From: Callaeas wilsoni
Taxonomy: Eukaryota; Chordata; Aves; Passeriformes; Callaeidae
Length of the DNA stretch: 64,000 nt
NCBI GenBank assembly: GCA_013398955.1
Contig: VWPU01014161.1
Location: forward strand, 62,001 to 126,000
Direction: 5' to 3'
Below, piece after piece: positions 11,991 to 23,270 of this stretch. Every line of letters starts with the position of its first letter. Positions within the stretch are counted from its first letter, which is position 1. A program made the position numbers and the translations under genes. Under the pieces are notes generated by a model. It ran no database searches. It saw nothing but the letters and a program-made list of their open reading frames with translations, and was not told the DNA's origin.

Positions 11991-13085
11991 ATGCCAGCTG
12001 AACTCTCCCGGGCCGTGGGAATGCACGCCATCTCCGACCTCCACTCCTCCCTCCCCCTGCGGCTCCTCAACAAGGGGCCCGAGTACCTCCGCAGGCAGCT
12101 GGAGGCCGGCAAGCCGGGCAGGAAAAGTGCCGTGGAGAGACTGGCCGCCGATAAGGCCAAGTACGTAAAGAGCCAGCAGGTCGTCAGCACCAGGCAGGAT
12201 CCCGTCATCGCGCTCAGCTCAGCCTCGGAGAGCAGCAGCGAGACCTGTTCCGTGGAGAGCAAAGCAGCGAGCAGGGACCTGGGCAGAGGGACGGGCGCGA
12301 AGCCCCTGGAGCTGGGCAAGGCGGTGAACTCCTGCCGAGCCCCGCTGCAGCACGGCCCCCCCATCGCCAGGCGCAGCACCAGGAGGCAGATGCGGCCGGA
12401 TTCCCTGGTGATCTACCGTCAGAAATGTGAGCTTGGGAGAGGTCAAAGCCAGGACAGCTCACGGGGGAACTTGGTGAGGAGGATCTTGCATGGGTCCATA
12501 AAGGAGAAGCAGTTAGCTTCCCCTGAGTTGCCCAGAGTCATGGAGGACATCGCAGCCACCGAGAGCAGTGAGCCTCTCTCAGCAAAAGATGGTGACCATG
12601 AGCCAAGCGACCATGGAGCGGTGCTGACTGTCCCTTTGAGCACTGAAGAGGCAGGAGTATGTACAAAAGAGCATGAGAGCCCCTCAAAACTGAGTACACC
12701 TCCTGAAGAGGTCAAGGAGGTGAAGAGGAGAGGTCTCCATCGCTCCCAGTCGGACATCAGCTCTCGCTACTCCAAATCCTTTGCTGAATTTGAAACATTT
12801 TTCAAGTACTGTGGCCTGGAGCAGGAGGTCATTGAGGATCTTGGGAGAGAGAACTTCTCCGTGGTGTCTGACAATGTCTCTTTCAAGATCCGCAGCATCA
12901 GCGTGGCAACATCGGAGAGCGAGTTCACGAGGCACAGCGGGGATGAGGGGCTGCTGGAGGACGAACTCACAGAGCAGGTCCCCAGCAGCACCTCCGTGAT
13001 TGAGCGCAACGCTCGGATAATCAAATGGTTGTACACGTGTAAGAAAGCCAAGGAGACTAACAAGGTGATCCAGGAGCTGGCATGA
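11991..13085 (+). CDS. FAM110C: FAM110 family protein, probably FAM110C (centrosome/microtubule-associated)
   Basis: The frame encodes 364 residues and ends in TGA. Both conserved FAM110 blocks are visible. The N-terminal block has LPLRLLNKGPEYLRRQ (residues 21-36) and SAVERLAADKAKYVKSQ (46-62). The C-terminal block has the RSQSDISSR motif (251-259), FETFFKYCGLEQEVIEDLG (from 267) and SVIERNARIIKWLYTCKKAKE (335-355). The middle is Ser/Thr/Glu-rich and probably disordered. FAM110 proteins are reported at centrosomes and spindle poles, and FAM110C is linked to microtubules and cell spreading; this is family knowledge. The FAM110C call rather than A or B rests on the GPEYLRRQ and WLYTCKKAKE wording; human FAM110B differs at both. 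It is somewhat longer than human FAM110C (about 321 residues from memory). I chose the ATG at 11991 (G at -3); Met11 at 12021 is a fair alternative. The frame stays open upstream to 11346, but that part is GC-driven low complexity. Confidence 0.85.
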   Translation: MPAELSRAVGMHAISDLHSSLPLRLLNKGPEYLRRQLEAGKPGRKSAVERLAADKAKYVKSQQVVSTRQDPVIALSSASESSSETCSVESKAASRDLGRGTGAKPLELGKAVNSCRAPLQHGPPIARRSTRRQMRPDSLVIYRQKCELGRGQSQDSSRGNLVRRILHGSIKEKQLASPELPRVMEDIAATESSEPLSAKDGDHEPSDHGAVLTVPLSTEEAGVCTKEHESPSKLSTPPEEVKEVKRRGLHRSQSDISSRYSKSFAEFETFFKYCGLEQEVIEDLGRENFSVVSDNVSFKIRSISVATSESEFTRHSGDEGLLEDELTEQVPSSTSVIERNARIIKWLYTCKKAKETNKVIQELA

Positions 13086-16000
13086 TGGCTTCATTCAGAA
13101 TGCACTGGAGCCTGGTGAACTCAAGGTGTGTGCAAAGCCTCGTCCTGGCAATTTGTGTTTCTCTTTCTGTTTTAGAGAGCAGTTGACTTCTCATGGTTTA
13201 TATTAGTCTTTAGAGAAAGGGCTGAAGGAAAATATATTTTGTTTACCACACGTTCCAAGTACGGCTTTCTTGTGCAGCAGAAATCTCTGTTATTACAAAA
13301 ACCAAAATACAAACAATTAAATGCTCGCAGCTTGCCAGGTTTACATCAGACCCCCCACAGGAAATTAAAGAGTCAGAGTCTGTGAAAGATGCCTGCACTT
13401 AGCAGATTCCTGCTTTGCAAAGAGCTTTTTTCTTCTAATTTCTGCTATATTGAGTGCTAGGAAAAAACCTTAGAGAAGTGTTTGACCCTTAGTTACAGTT
13501 ATTTGGATAACGGACTGAACAGTCTACTACTAATTAGGAGTAAGCTGTATTTATACTGTACTGCTGAAACTACTACTCATCAGGAGTGCACTGTAGTTAT
13601 ACTGCACTGCTAAGTTTTCCCCTCTTTACTTTCCTTCACTCTCTCTCCTTCACCTGTAGGCACCCCCAATTATCAGGAAAGCAAAACTGAGTCAGTGCCC
13701 CGGCTAGCAATCTTATTTCCTCCAGGGCTTTCTGTTGCGACCATAAAAGTTTTTTCCAGGTGACCTCATAGCATTTCACAGATTTTGGATTTTCCTCTGC
13801 AGTGGGTTTTGCTATGTGGTTTGGTGCTGGTAGCTGGGAATGGGTTGTGTGGTTTGCCTTGGTCAGAGTAGTACTCCACTGTTTTAAGCTAAAGATAATT
13901 AACACAAAACTGTGGATCTCGTTGTTGAAATCAATTACTTCACAGATAGAAGCAGAACAAATTTAGCTCTGGTAAAAGCTGATGTCCTGGGTTTAATAAA
14001 AGCAGTGTTTATTTTGCGTATGATCTCCTGAAAAAGAACTATATTCATGGAGCCTGTGGTGTTGATAATCTATGAGACAAGAGTTTTTCTCCTTCCAGTA
14101 CATAAAGCCCCTAGGATAACTACCACAGCTTACAGTGAGGTATTTAAAAATTGCATGAGTAGGTCTTGATACGGAGGATTACATGTATATTTTCTGACAG
14201 TTCGTAATTGGTGCGTGAGAAGAACATAATTTGGTGTAGATACAGCTGTTGATAGAGCATGTGGGCCTTATGAACGTGGAGAATTGTACTGCTTGAGCCT
14301 CATTCCTATGTGAATGTGAGGCTGTCACTCTAAATTCCTTTAATCCATATAAGGCAAAAATCCAGTTACTTGAAACTTTTATGGTTTTAATGATGCGAAA
14401 TTCGGTTCACTTTTAGAATTAGAATTTTTCTCAAAAGTCTATTTTCTTCCTGCAAGAGGAGGAAGATACGGAGAGAGCCATTTTACACAAACTTTTCAAG
14501 GCCATGCTGATAAGAATGTTCTCAGGTATCTGGCTGACAACTTAAAAGAAGTGTTGTTATGTAACAAATCCTTTCCCAAATAATCTTAGAGAGAAGAAAG
14601 GACTCTCCTGAACTAATCATTTCTCCTTGCTCATCCTTCTGTGATAAAAGACCAGGGAGATACAAAACAAAATGAGGAAGGTGGTGGTTTTGTGAAGCTC
14701 CTTGCAGCTGCCAGCCTTGCTAAACAAAAGGATGGGAGGCAGATTCCAGCAAGCATGAACCACGCAAGAAAAGCAACGAATTAAAAACCTGTTTGCTCCT
14801 GAATGCCCCTGATGGGGGTAGGGTCCGGGTTGTCACCACAGAGCTGGCTCCAGAGGGAGCAGCTGGCCCTTTCCCCATCCATTTGCAGGGTGCTAAGCAT
14901 GTCCAGTGCTGCGTCTGAGGCAGGAGATGCTGGTGACACCCCAGGAAGCGTGCAGTCTGCAGAGGAGGTGCTGCACCAGGGCAAAGTGGAGGGCAAGAGG
15001 GTGGGAAGTACCAGGAGCTGAACCAGTGTAACCTCACATGGGCTTGGTGAATGGCTTTTTATTTTTACAATATAAGATAAAATGGTAGTACGCAGCCTTA
15101 GAAGGCAGTGAAAAGATCTGCATGAAGTAAACAGCAAGTTTATTCAAGTGATTCTATGTTGATTCTGCAATAACTTTGATACCTAGAACCAGGGAGCACT
15201 TTACACTGGTAGCAATTTCCTTTGGCACCAAAACTTTTGACAGCCTAGCAAAGACTAACTCAGAAGGTCCTTCCTTATAAACCTAATTTTAAGAATGCTG
15301 GGGCTGACTCTCAACTGCTGGATCTCAGCTGTACGGTAGTTTCTGAAAACTGAGAACATACTTGTCATTTAGGCCACAGAAGTGGGAAGTTCAGAAAGGT
15401 CAGCTAAAAATACCTGTACACGGCACCCAGAATAATGGACAAAGGTCATCAAGAGTTACCATAAGTTAAATATTAGATTTATTGGACAGAATTTAAGGAG
15501 AGAGTTGTTATCACCACGTGATTGCAAGATGAGTATTGTAGTTCTGATCTAAATTTTCAGTCAGTCCTACACTTTCTCTGACAATACAGCATTAGGTTGG
15601 ATATCTGTGTGTTTTCACAATATCCAAGGTTTCGGCTCTGTTTACTTTGCTTATTAAAGGGCAGTGGACTGCTGTGCTGTGCTGTGCTGGGGAGCAATGT
15701 ACTCTTTCTGGTGCTCCCAGGCACATCCATAGAAGTTCCTTGTTTTATACAGAGGCTTGAAAATTGTTGCACTTTCTTTAGACAATGAGGCAGAAACCTC
15801 ATTTCTGAAATCCCAACATCCGTTACATATAAAACACCTTTCAAGAACTGCAGAACTTTTATGGGCCAGTGATCATTCCATTCATATTTTATGTTCTCTG
15901 TTTAATTTTTCATGAACTCTCTGGGACCTGGTGGAGCACGATGTAAATAAAAGAGCTATTTGAAGGATCAGGTTCTTTAGCATGTTTCATCAGAGAGATG

Positions 16001-16349
16001 ATTGCAGAATGTGGGTTGTGAGCTTTAGAAAACTGAGGTCCTTGGCAAGATGGGCATTGCTGTTTCTTGATGGGTTCACCTCTGCAGTTCAGTTCCTCTC
16101 ACTGTCAGTTCTGCATGATTCTAAGAAGAGGGTTCACTCTGCATCTTCCTTCCTGAGTTGAATCAAGATTATTCAGCCTTGAGTTTCTCATCATTCTTAA
16201 ATGGATGAGCATTATTCAAGTGGAAATCTCCAGGGAGGGTAATTTACTATATTGGCAATACTCATAGGCAGCTGAATAAAAGCTTTAGAGTATCACCTTA
16301 TGTTTGATGTGATAAATAGCAAGTGACACTCTTTTTCTTCTTTCTTCAG
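13086..16349 (+). other. FAM110C 3'UTR and downstream or intronic DNA
   Basis: The first 0.9 kb is most simply the 3'UTR ending after the poly(A) signal at 13995. The rest is either intergenic or the intron of the alternative spliced model. It contains a short (GCTGT)4 tandem at 15671-15690. Open frames near 14.7-15.1 kb overlap in three frames and are not convincing. Confidence 0.5.
13995..14000 (+). terminator. Proximal poly(A) signal AATAAA for FAM110C
   Basis: A canonical AATAAA lies 910 bp downstream of the FAM110C stop and is followed by a T/G-rich stretch at about 14006-14020 that could act as a downstream element. It would give a 3'UTR of about 0.9 kb. Weaker ATTAAA hexamers occur earlier, near 13316 and 13364. 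Confidence 0.4.
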
Positions 16350-19300
16350 AATTGTTGACTTGGTAATTGAACAAAACCAGAAGCAGGAAGAAACTTTTCC
16401 CTCATCTGGCTTATGTCTACTTTGTCCAAGTTTAGTATTTTATTATTGCTTCCTACCTTCACCCCCATCCCCTGGAAACCTCACACTTGTCAAGCCCAAG
16501 GATGTCCAAGACTGCAGTGAAAAGTGGAGACTGTGAACTGTGCCCCAGCAAGACAGCAGGAAACAAAAGCCGCTGGAAAAGCGAAGCATGGCAGCAGCTG
16601 CCATCCACAGTAATATTCAGCATCAGCTCATTGCCTCAGGATGTCGTTCCAGGCTGCGACAGAAGGTCTGTGTTGTGCCCCCATCTCTTTCCAGCAACGA
16701 ATTTGTCAACAGAGATGGAGGGAGAAAATGGAAATGAAATGTCAATGACCTCTGAGTCAGGTGTTCCCTTGCAGACAGACTCCACCTGGATGTTCAAAGG
16801 CTCTGCCTTCCCAAGGCTGTTTGGTCAGAGCTCATCCTGACGTTAACCATCGTTTGCTTGGCTGGTGAGGACTAACTGTGGCAGCCTTATCTGAGATACT
16901 CGGCAAACATATTGTAAGCTAAATCCCTGCCAAAACTCTCTTTCTCGGAGAGCAGGCAAGCCAGATTGGTGTACCTTGTATCCATCTAGTTTGCTCTTGC
17001 TAGTTTGTCACACAGCTTGCTCAGCCATTGGGAGAGAACAGTACAAAATACTTCCAGGAGCATGGTTCCAAGAAACAGCTATTGAGGGAAGTTTTGCATT
17101 GTTTCTGCTTTGCAGCACAGTACAATTTGTTTGCAACATGTGCCTGACTCTGACATTGCAAACATTGCAAGGTTTGGCAGTTGTGGTGTAACACCTTTAG
17201 TTTTAGGCAGTGAGCGAGCAGGCTCTAATAGAATTGCATTAGGGAGCTATGCCAGGCTGTGCAAAGCCGCGCTTCCCTGGCATGGGTCTGCAGCAGGGCT
17301 GTGCGAGGTGGCATCGCTGCGCTGCAAGGCAGGAAGGCATGTTAGGGCACAGCCAGCCCAGGGAATGCCCTGATGACACCCAGTGTGGATAACACCTTAC
17401 TCCATATCATCAGTAAAATGCTTCATTTGTGCTGCCTGAGCTAAACATGTTTTAAAAGGTGATACTTTGGATCATCAGTGTAGTGAATGAGGCCTCTGCA
17501 ACAAGTCATGGAATTTGCTAGCTATGCCTCAAACACCCCAATCTGTCATTGCTTGCTAGAAAATCAAAGCATTTCTATATGGACATTACAAAGCACAAAA
17601 CAATGCAAAAAACCCCCCAAAAAACTCAAAGCCAGTTTCCCTTTCATTTGCACTGATGCCCGTCTGTAAAAGCTGCCCGAGTGGCATAATGTTGACTTCA
17701 GCTGTTGGTCCTGCAGAGGTTAAAAGCTTACTTTGTGTTACCACGGTTGTGGAAGAGTTGCCCTTGAAGAGCTCCTTGACATCAGCTAAATATCATCTGA
17801 GTTGCACTTCCATGGGTTTTAAATGTGCTTGTCAGTCCTTGGATGGTTAGTTCTCAATTACAGCACCAGTTTGGAAATGCAAGGTGTTTGTCTTCTGTTT
17901 CTAGTGTTAGATACTAAGGTCTGCATGTCTGAAGTTCTCAAGATAACTAGATAACAATTCCAGGTAAAATAATTGCTTAACCCACTTTTCAACTGGGAGA
18001 AAATTAAATAGTTTGTGTGAACTCCTTCAAACTTAGAGAGAAGGTAATATATGTGGCTATTTTCTTACATAATGAAATCTCCATATATATTTATTACATT
18101 ACTATAGAAGGATGATTCTCAGAAAACGTCAAGATGCTGCTAATACCATAAGATTTATACACTTAAGGTGAACACAGTCTAGGTTTATTAGTCAGGAACA
18201 CAATCCGATGTATCTGTTCTGTTCATGCTCCCTTTGCAAGATGCTGTGCCACATATATATTTATATATCAGAGCTAAGGAATGCTTTTCTTCGAAAACAT
18301 GGATGACTGTAGACAGCTCAGAGTGCAGGAAAAATCTTTTGAGTTACAATCCAGTGCCCTGCCACAGGAGAAGGGAATTAATTTGTTTTGTTTCCAAGGA
18401 AATTTTTGGTTTCATTTTCAAACTTCTGTTTGTTTTTGCTCTGTCGGTTGAGCAGTTTTCAAAAGATGTAAGATGAAAGATGTATTACTCATGAGTTTTC
18501 AGTGTTAGGAAGGAATATGTTTCATTTGCTTGAAAATACTGAACATCAGCCTTTCTGAAAATCGATGAGAGTTTTATGGCAGAGGTTAGTAAAATCAGAA
18601 CTAGACCCATTCTGAATACTTTTTTAATCCCTCTTTTTGTCCTTGTGGATATTTCAGTAGGGTTCTGGTGACTTTCCACACTGATGTGGCAAAATTTCTC
18701 TGGCTTTGTTCAAACTCTGTAGGAATCCCAAGCACTCCCATTTATTTCAGAGGTGATGTGGACCTGTCTAAGATCTTTGCCTGATAAGTTATAGATTCCC
18801 TTTATTTAATGATACATTCTGGGGAAGCTAAAAATTTACATTTCCTATATATCAGAACAAAAATAGATTACAATCTTTCTTTCACCATGCTTTTTGGGAA
18901 TAGGTAATTGACTGCTTTTTCCAAGTGATGAGAGCTTTGGTGTTCATTCCGCTCCTGTTACTGTTACATGTAAAGGATTTTCCTTTCTTCTACTGGGTCT
19001 GTCAGTCATATCCTTCAAAACCAGAACAACTCGCTAATGTTAGCCACTACCTATCTTTTTCTCAAAAAAAATCATCTTTCATTTTTTTATTTTTTTTAAA
19101 ACTATTTAATTATAAAAGACATCCTTTGGGATGGGTGGAATTTTCCAGCTTTAGTGTTAAGCTGTGGAAAAGTGGGCTGTTGCAGTTTGAACAGAAGTTT
19201 TAGCAATGGAGTTGGTTTTCTAATTGTCTGAGGAGCCTAAAACGGCGGCTGATGACAAAGGTTAGTCATAAATTGAATTATTTTGTTTGACTACAACTAT

Positions 19301-19820
19301 GTAAACAAAATAGTCAAATGGGGTGCCAGTGTGCAGAACAAATTGCAGTTTACAGCCAGGTGTTTCATGGTTCTCCAGTGCTGTGACAAGGGGCAATGTC
19401 CACAGCTGTGGCAGAACAGGAGGAAGGTACAAAGTCTGGGGTTTATGGCCTGGAAGCAAGTATTTGCAAGGAGGTAAGACTGAAATCTTTGCAATGTATT
19501 GTAAATATTACTGTACAGAAATCGATAAGAAGTACAGATTTTTCTATATGTATATTACTTTTGTAAGGGGTATAAGTCTACAGGTTTTATAAAAGTCGGC
19601 CAATATTACATCGGTGGGGATTAAGCAGAAACTTTCTTTTGGAGTAGGTTGCCCTGCCATTGCCTCCTGTGAAGTTTCTTGCATCTCCTTTTGAATCCTC
19701 TGAAATGGAATACTGGTCAGATCTGATACAGATGTTTCACCACTGTTATGCTTATATTCCTGTGAAAAAAGTGCGTGCTATTGAATGCATACAAATAAAA
19801 CTACCACTCTGAGAGGTAAT
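16350..19820 (+). other. Possible distal 3' exon / 3'UTR of FAM110C
   Basis: A strong 3' splice-site-like sequence (a long C/T run ending in TTCTTTCTTCAG) ends at 16349. A canonical AATAAA at 19795-19800 followed by a GT/T-rich stretch could end the exon. Joined to the weak donor after 13064 (AAG|GTGATC), the new exon would give two codons and then a stop, replacing the last six residues. From memory, human FAM110C has a second, mostly 3'UTR exon a few kb downstream, which this layout resembles. Against it, the unspliced C-terminus (...NKV) resembles the FAM110B end (...QKV). This is inference only; no coding frame here looks real. AATAAA hexamers also occur at 15946 (upstream of the proposed exon) and 16275 (in the proposed intron). 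Confidence 0.2.
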
Positions 19821-22800
19821 GTTTGTTTTTTTAAAGTATACTTTTATTTTGCTGTCTCCATTAAAGTACTGTTATTCTGAAGCTGGAATCCCATTAGGGA
19901 ATTAATTTCTCTACGAGTGAGGCTGATACTCGACTGCGAACATCTGAAAGTGCAATGCATCCCTGAGCCATGCCCAGACCCCTGGCTGACAGCTTAGGCA
20001 GGGAATGTCGCAAGGAGGTGGCACAATAACCGTTAGCTCTCGGTATCAGTAAATTTGAATTACATGAGGCTAAGGCTGTTCTACAACATTCTAGTATTTT
20101 TCACTTCAGAATATGCTGCAAAGATAGAGTTTATTTTTGAAGGGTACTATTTTTTTCCAAATTTAGTATTATATTTGGTCTTGCTCACTGTCAAAAGCTA
20201 CGGTGTGCTGCAGGCAATACCACATTCATTTCAGCCAGTGTCCAAAGTGGAAGGAGTTTGAAGTTCTGCTTGGAAAATATATTATCTCCAGCATCTTATA
20301 AACAAACTGTTGTTCAGCTGTTCTTTCCATAGAAAGAATTCAGTATATTATGCTAAATTTCCGTTTATTTATTTTGTGAAGAAAGCAGCAGAAGTAATGG
20401 TTGCATACAATGAACTTTTACCAGAAACCAATGCACTCCAGTTTCATAGTTACCATTTTGGTATGGTCTAATTTGCTCAGACTCAGGTGTTTCACCAGCC
20501 AGCATCTGAAGGCAACTTGAAAGTAGAGCTAAAGGATGCTTGCTGTTCAGATGGGGATCTTCCACAAAAACCCAAGAGCAGCTTTATTATCATTGGCATG
20601 TAACCTTCCTCTCACAAGTCTTGGGTGACCTATGTCAGTGCAAGGTATGACGCAAGTCTGGAAAGGGTGAAATACGTGCACCCCCCTTTCTAAGGAGGTT
20701 AATCTCCCATAGCAAGCCTTTGCTCGTCTTGCTGCCTTAGACAGGACAGAGCCATCGTAGTCTGAGAATGACCTTGGGCTACAGCCCAGCTTAGCATTTA
20801 GGAGTATTGCTCTTAAGTAATTTGTCAGATAATATCTTTATCCCATATTTTATGAAGTCCAGTGGATTTCTTCCAGAAATAAAGTTTGGCAAGCTCCTGC
20901 TTTTGGACTGTCTGGTGCAAGCAACCTTTGAAAGTCCACACCTTACCCATCCACTCCTTTGCTTCTGCTTTGTCTCTGAGTAGTAAATAGCTGTTGGAAA
21001 GAAACCAGAAAAAAGGTCTTTTCAGGTGTATTGTAGCTGTTGAGGCATTCTGAACACAACTGCAAAAATACTTAGTATCTCCAAGAGCTTTTGCCAGAGA
21101 ACAACCTATGTCTACAGCAGACAAATAAGCAAATACAGGACTTGGCTTTACTCTGCGAAGAGATGCCTTCAAATTTTGAGGACATTTTGTGATTGGGTCA
21201 TATTTATCCTGTGTTTGTCCCGTGGTACCGAAGGCAACTATGTCAATTCACTTAACTGTGATGTTGTAGAGAGAGGTGGTAGATGCCCCATCCTTGGAAA
21301 TAAAATGGGCTTAGAAAGGACTACTCAGCTCATTTGCAGGCAATGACGTAAACAGCAGTCTGTCAAGGTCTCCATGACAAAAGGTGTTGAGAATTTTGGT
21401 CAATTATACTTGCCAATAAAATCTGTGATATAGCAGAAAAACAAACAGTATCATAGGAAAAAAAACCCCCTCCAGATCAAAGTCAGCTACATATATCCAT
21501 CTCCAGGAATCAATCTAGTTAGTGAAAAAACATGAAATCCTGTAAAATTAGCTTGCACATTTGTACTGGACTTGAGTTGCCTTAGCAGTTACGATTAAAA
21601 ATATCTAAGAGCTGTGATTGTCTAGGTTTAAAAGTTGCCTCAGTCATCAAGACTCAACAGGAGTACCAATTTTTATGTTTTTTTCATAGGCAGTATCAGG
21701 AACCAGAGGGTAGCAATCATCAGCAGTTACCCACAAAACCATGTGATTATTGGCTGGTTATTGATTGGCATTAGAGCACTGAAGCAACAAGCACCAAGAT
21801 GTAGAGTCACACACAAAGAGGCAGGCACAGCTGAGCACGAGAAGGGGAGTGCTGCTCCTATTCCTTCCTTTTAGCCCAACCTCTTCTTGCGTCACTTGCT
21901 CTTTGATGACCAGGAAGTCTTAACCACTTCCGCAGTTATTCATCCGTTTGAGTTGCTCATCTTACGCCCTCTCTGACAGTCCCTTTCCGTGTTTACATTT
22001 CCAATGAACTCATTCATGTGCCAGTTGTTACACAAGGTACTGTTCTATTCATCGTCGTTCTTGTAATCTTTTTTTTCCTGAATAATGTTTTCAGTTAGGT
22101 TTTACACCCTTCTGCTCAATCTTTCTGTTTCTACCCTAAGGAAACTAAGAACTAATCATGCAAAAAGTCAAGAAATGAATGTGTTGTGTAGTTAAGCAGA
22201 AGCTTGCAAGATCAGAGACCAACTCTACTCTTTTTTCATCTATATAGCTCTTCCTGCATAGTTCAGCATATATTTTTTCATTTTTTTCTTCTTTGATACC
22301 TATTTGTAACATCATCTTTGGCTTGGTTTATGTCTTCTAGAGGATAAGTTTTTCAGAGCTTTGGTGACACTTCATCCTCAAAGAGCTCTGAGCACAGCTA
22401 CTGCAAAATCAAATCCCAAATCACAAGTCTTTTCGTGGTGTAGTATAGTTTAAACCTTCTAGGGAGTTCAGTGGGGCCAAATAAGAATGTTGGGACAGTG
22501 AAAGCCAATTGGGGAAGCTTTGCAGTAGCAGGACTGGAAAACAAAGACTGAAGCAGTTCTGTGTGGAACCCAGGACAGCAAGGTATCTCTTGATCTTGTT
22601 GGAAAGATGCAGTTTGCCACTCATTTCTTGAGAACGTGTCTTCACTCAACATTTATTTCCTGCAGGAAAGTAAATTTAAGAAGAGCTTTATCACATGCAA
22701 GCGTCAACCAACATCAAACAGAGATGTAGTCTGTTGGGTTCACCTGCAAACACAAGCTGAGGTGACTCTCCAGGCATCTATTGGGTTTAAGAAGAGCATC

Positions 22801-23142
22801 TGCAGAGCTGCCTCCATCTGCCCTAACAAGGAGAATAAGATTCCATTGTAAAAAACGATTGAATTCTTTGATGTCCATTACTATAAAGAGGCTGAAAATT
22901 GTGTAACTTCTGAGAACAGGCTTTCAGTGTAACATTCCAAAACAGACTAATTGTCTGGAAGATCCAGTTTTCCTAAATTTTCAGGTTTTTAGATTGTATA
23001 ATTTTATTACTCTACAGTTGGTAGAAAGACTGTCTTGTTCCTGCAGAGTTTGAAACATTTCATGTATCATCTTATGTTGCTCTAAAACAATTGCAGAAAC
23101 AAAGTGATGGGATGGTAAGAGGACTTCTCTACCCACTGATGA
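19821..23142. other. Unannotated DNA between FAM110C and a CR1 relic
   Basis: No gene can be named. The only hint is a 115-codon frame on the - strand (20825-21172). Within it, 20947-20990 is bounded by a strong acceptor-like and a strong donor-like sequence (treated under findings). The rest is AT-rich without recognisable repeats. Confidence 0.5.
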
Positions 23143-23270
23143 TAGAATCATAGAATGTGCTGAGTTGGAAGGGACCCACAAGGATCTTCAAGTCCAATTC
23201 CTGGCCCTGCACAGGACAATCCCAAAAATCTCACCATGTGCCTGAGAGTCTTATCATGCACTGTCCAAGA
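23143..23270 (-). mobile_element. CR1 LINE, short 3'-end fragment
   Basis: On the - strand this reads through a CR1 3'UTR. It contains GGACTTGAAGATCCTTGTGG and CCCTTCCAACTCAGC, and ends in the CR1 terminal octamer ATTCTATGATTCTATC-type repeat. Its upstream part (ACTCTCAGGCACATGGTGAG) matches the copy at 58360-58731, so the two belong to the same or closely related CR1 subfamilies. It is severely 5'-truncated (about 130 bp), which is typical for CR1. Confidence 0.85.

Larger units (their letters stand above)
11215..12410. promoter_or_regulatory. CpG island / TATA-less promoter region of FAM110C
   Basis: CpG density and G+C rise abruptly here against an AT-rich, CpG-poor background, and the rise extends into the first third of the coding frame. 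GC boxes are visible at 11748-11754 (GGGGCGG) and within 11804-11817 (repeated GGGC). An inverted CCAAT box (ATTGG) lies near 11789-11793. No TATA box is evident. This is the usual layout of a broad vertebrate CpG-island promoter. Transcription probably starts somewhere between about 11800 and 11900, but the exact site cannot be read from sequence. Bounds are estimated by eye. Confidence 0.75.

Noticed and set aside
11171..12379. 402-codon - strand frame antisense to FAM110C
   Set aside because: It lies in the CpG island where stops are rare, is Arg/Ala/Pro/Ser-rich, and mirrors the real gene on the + strand.
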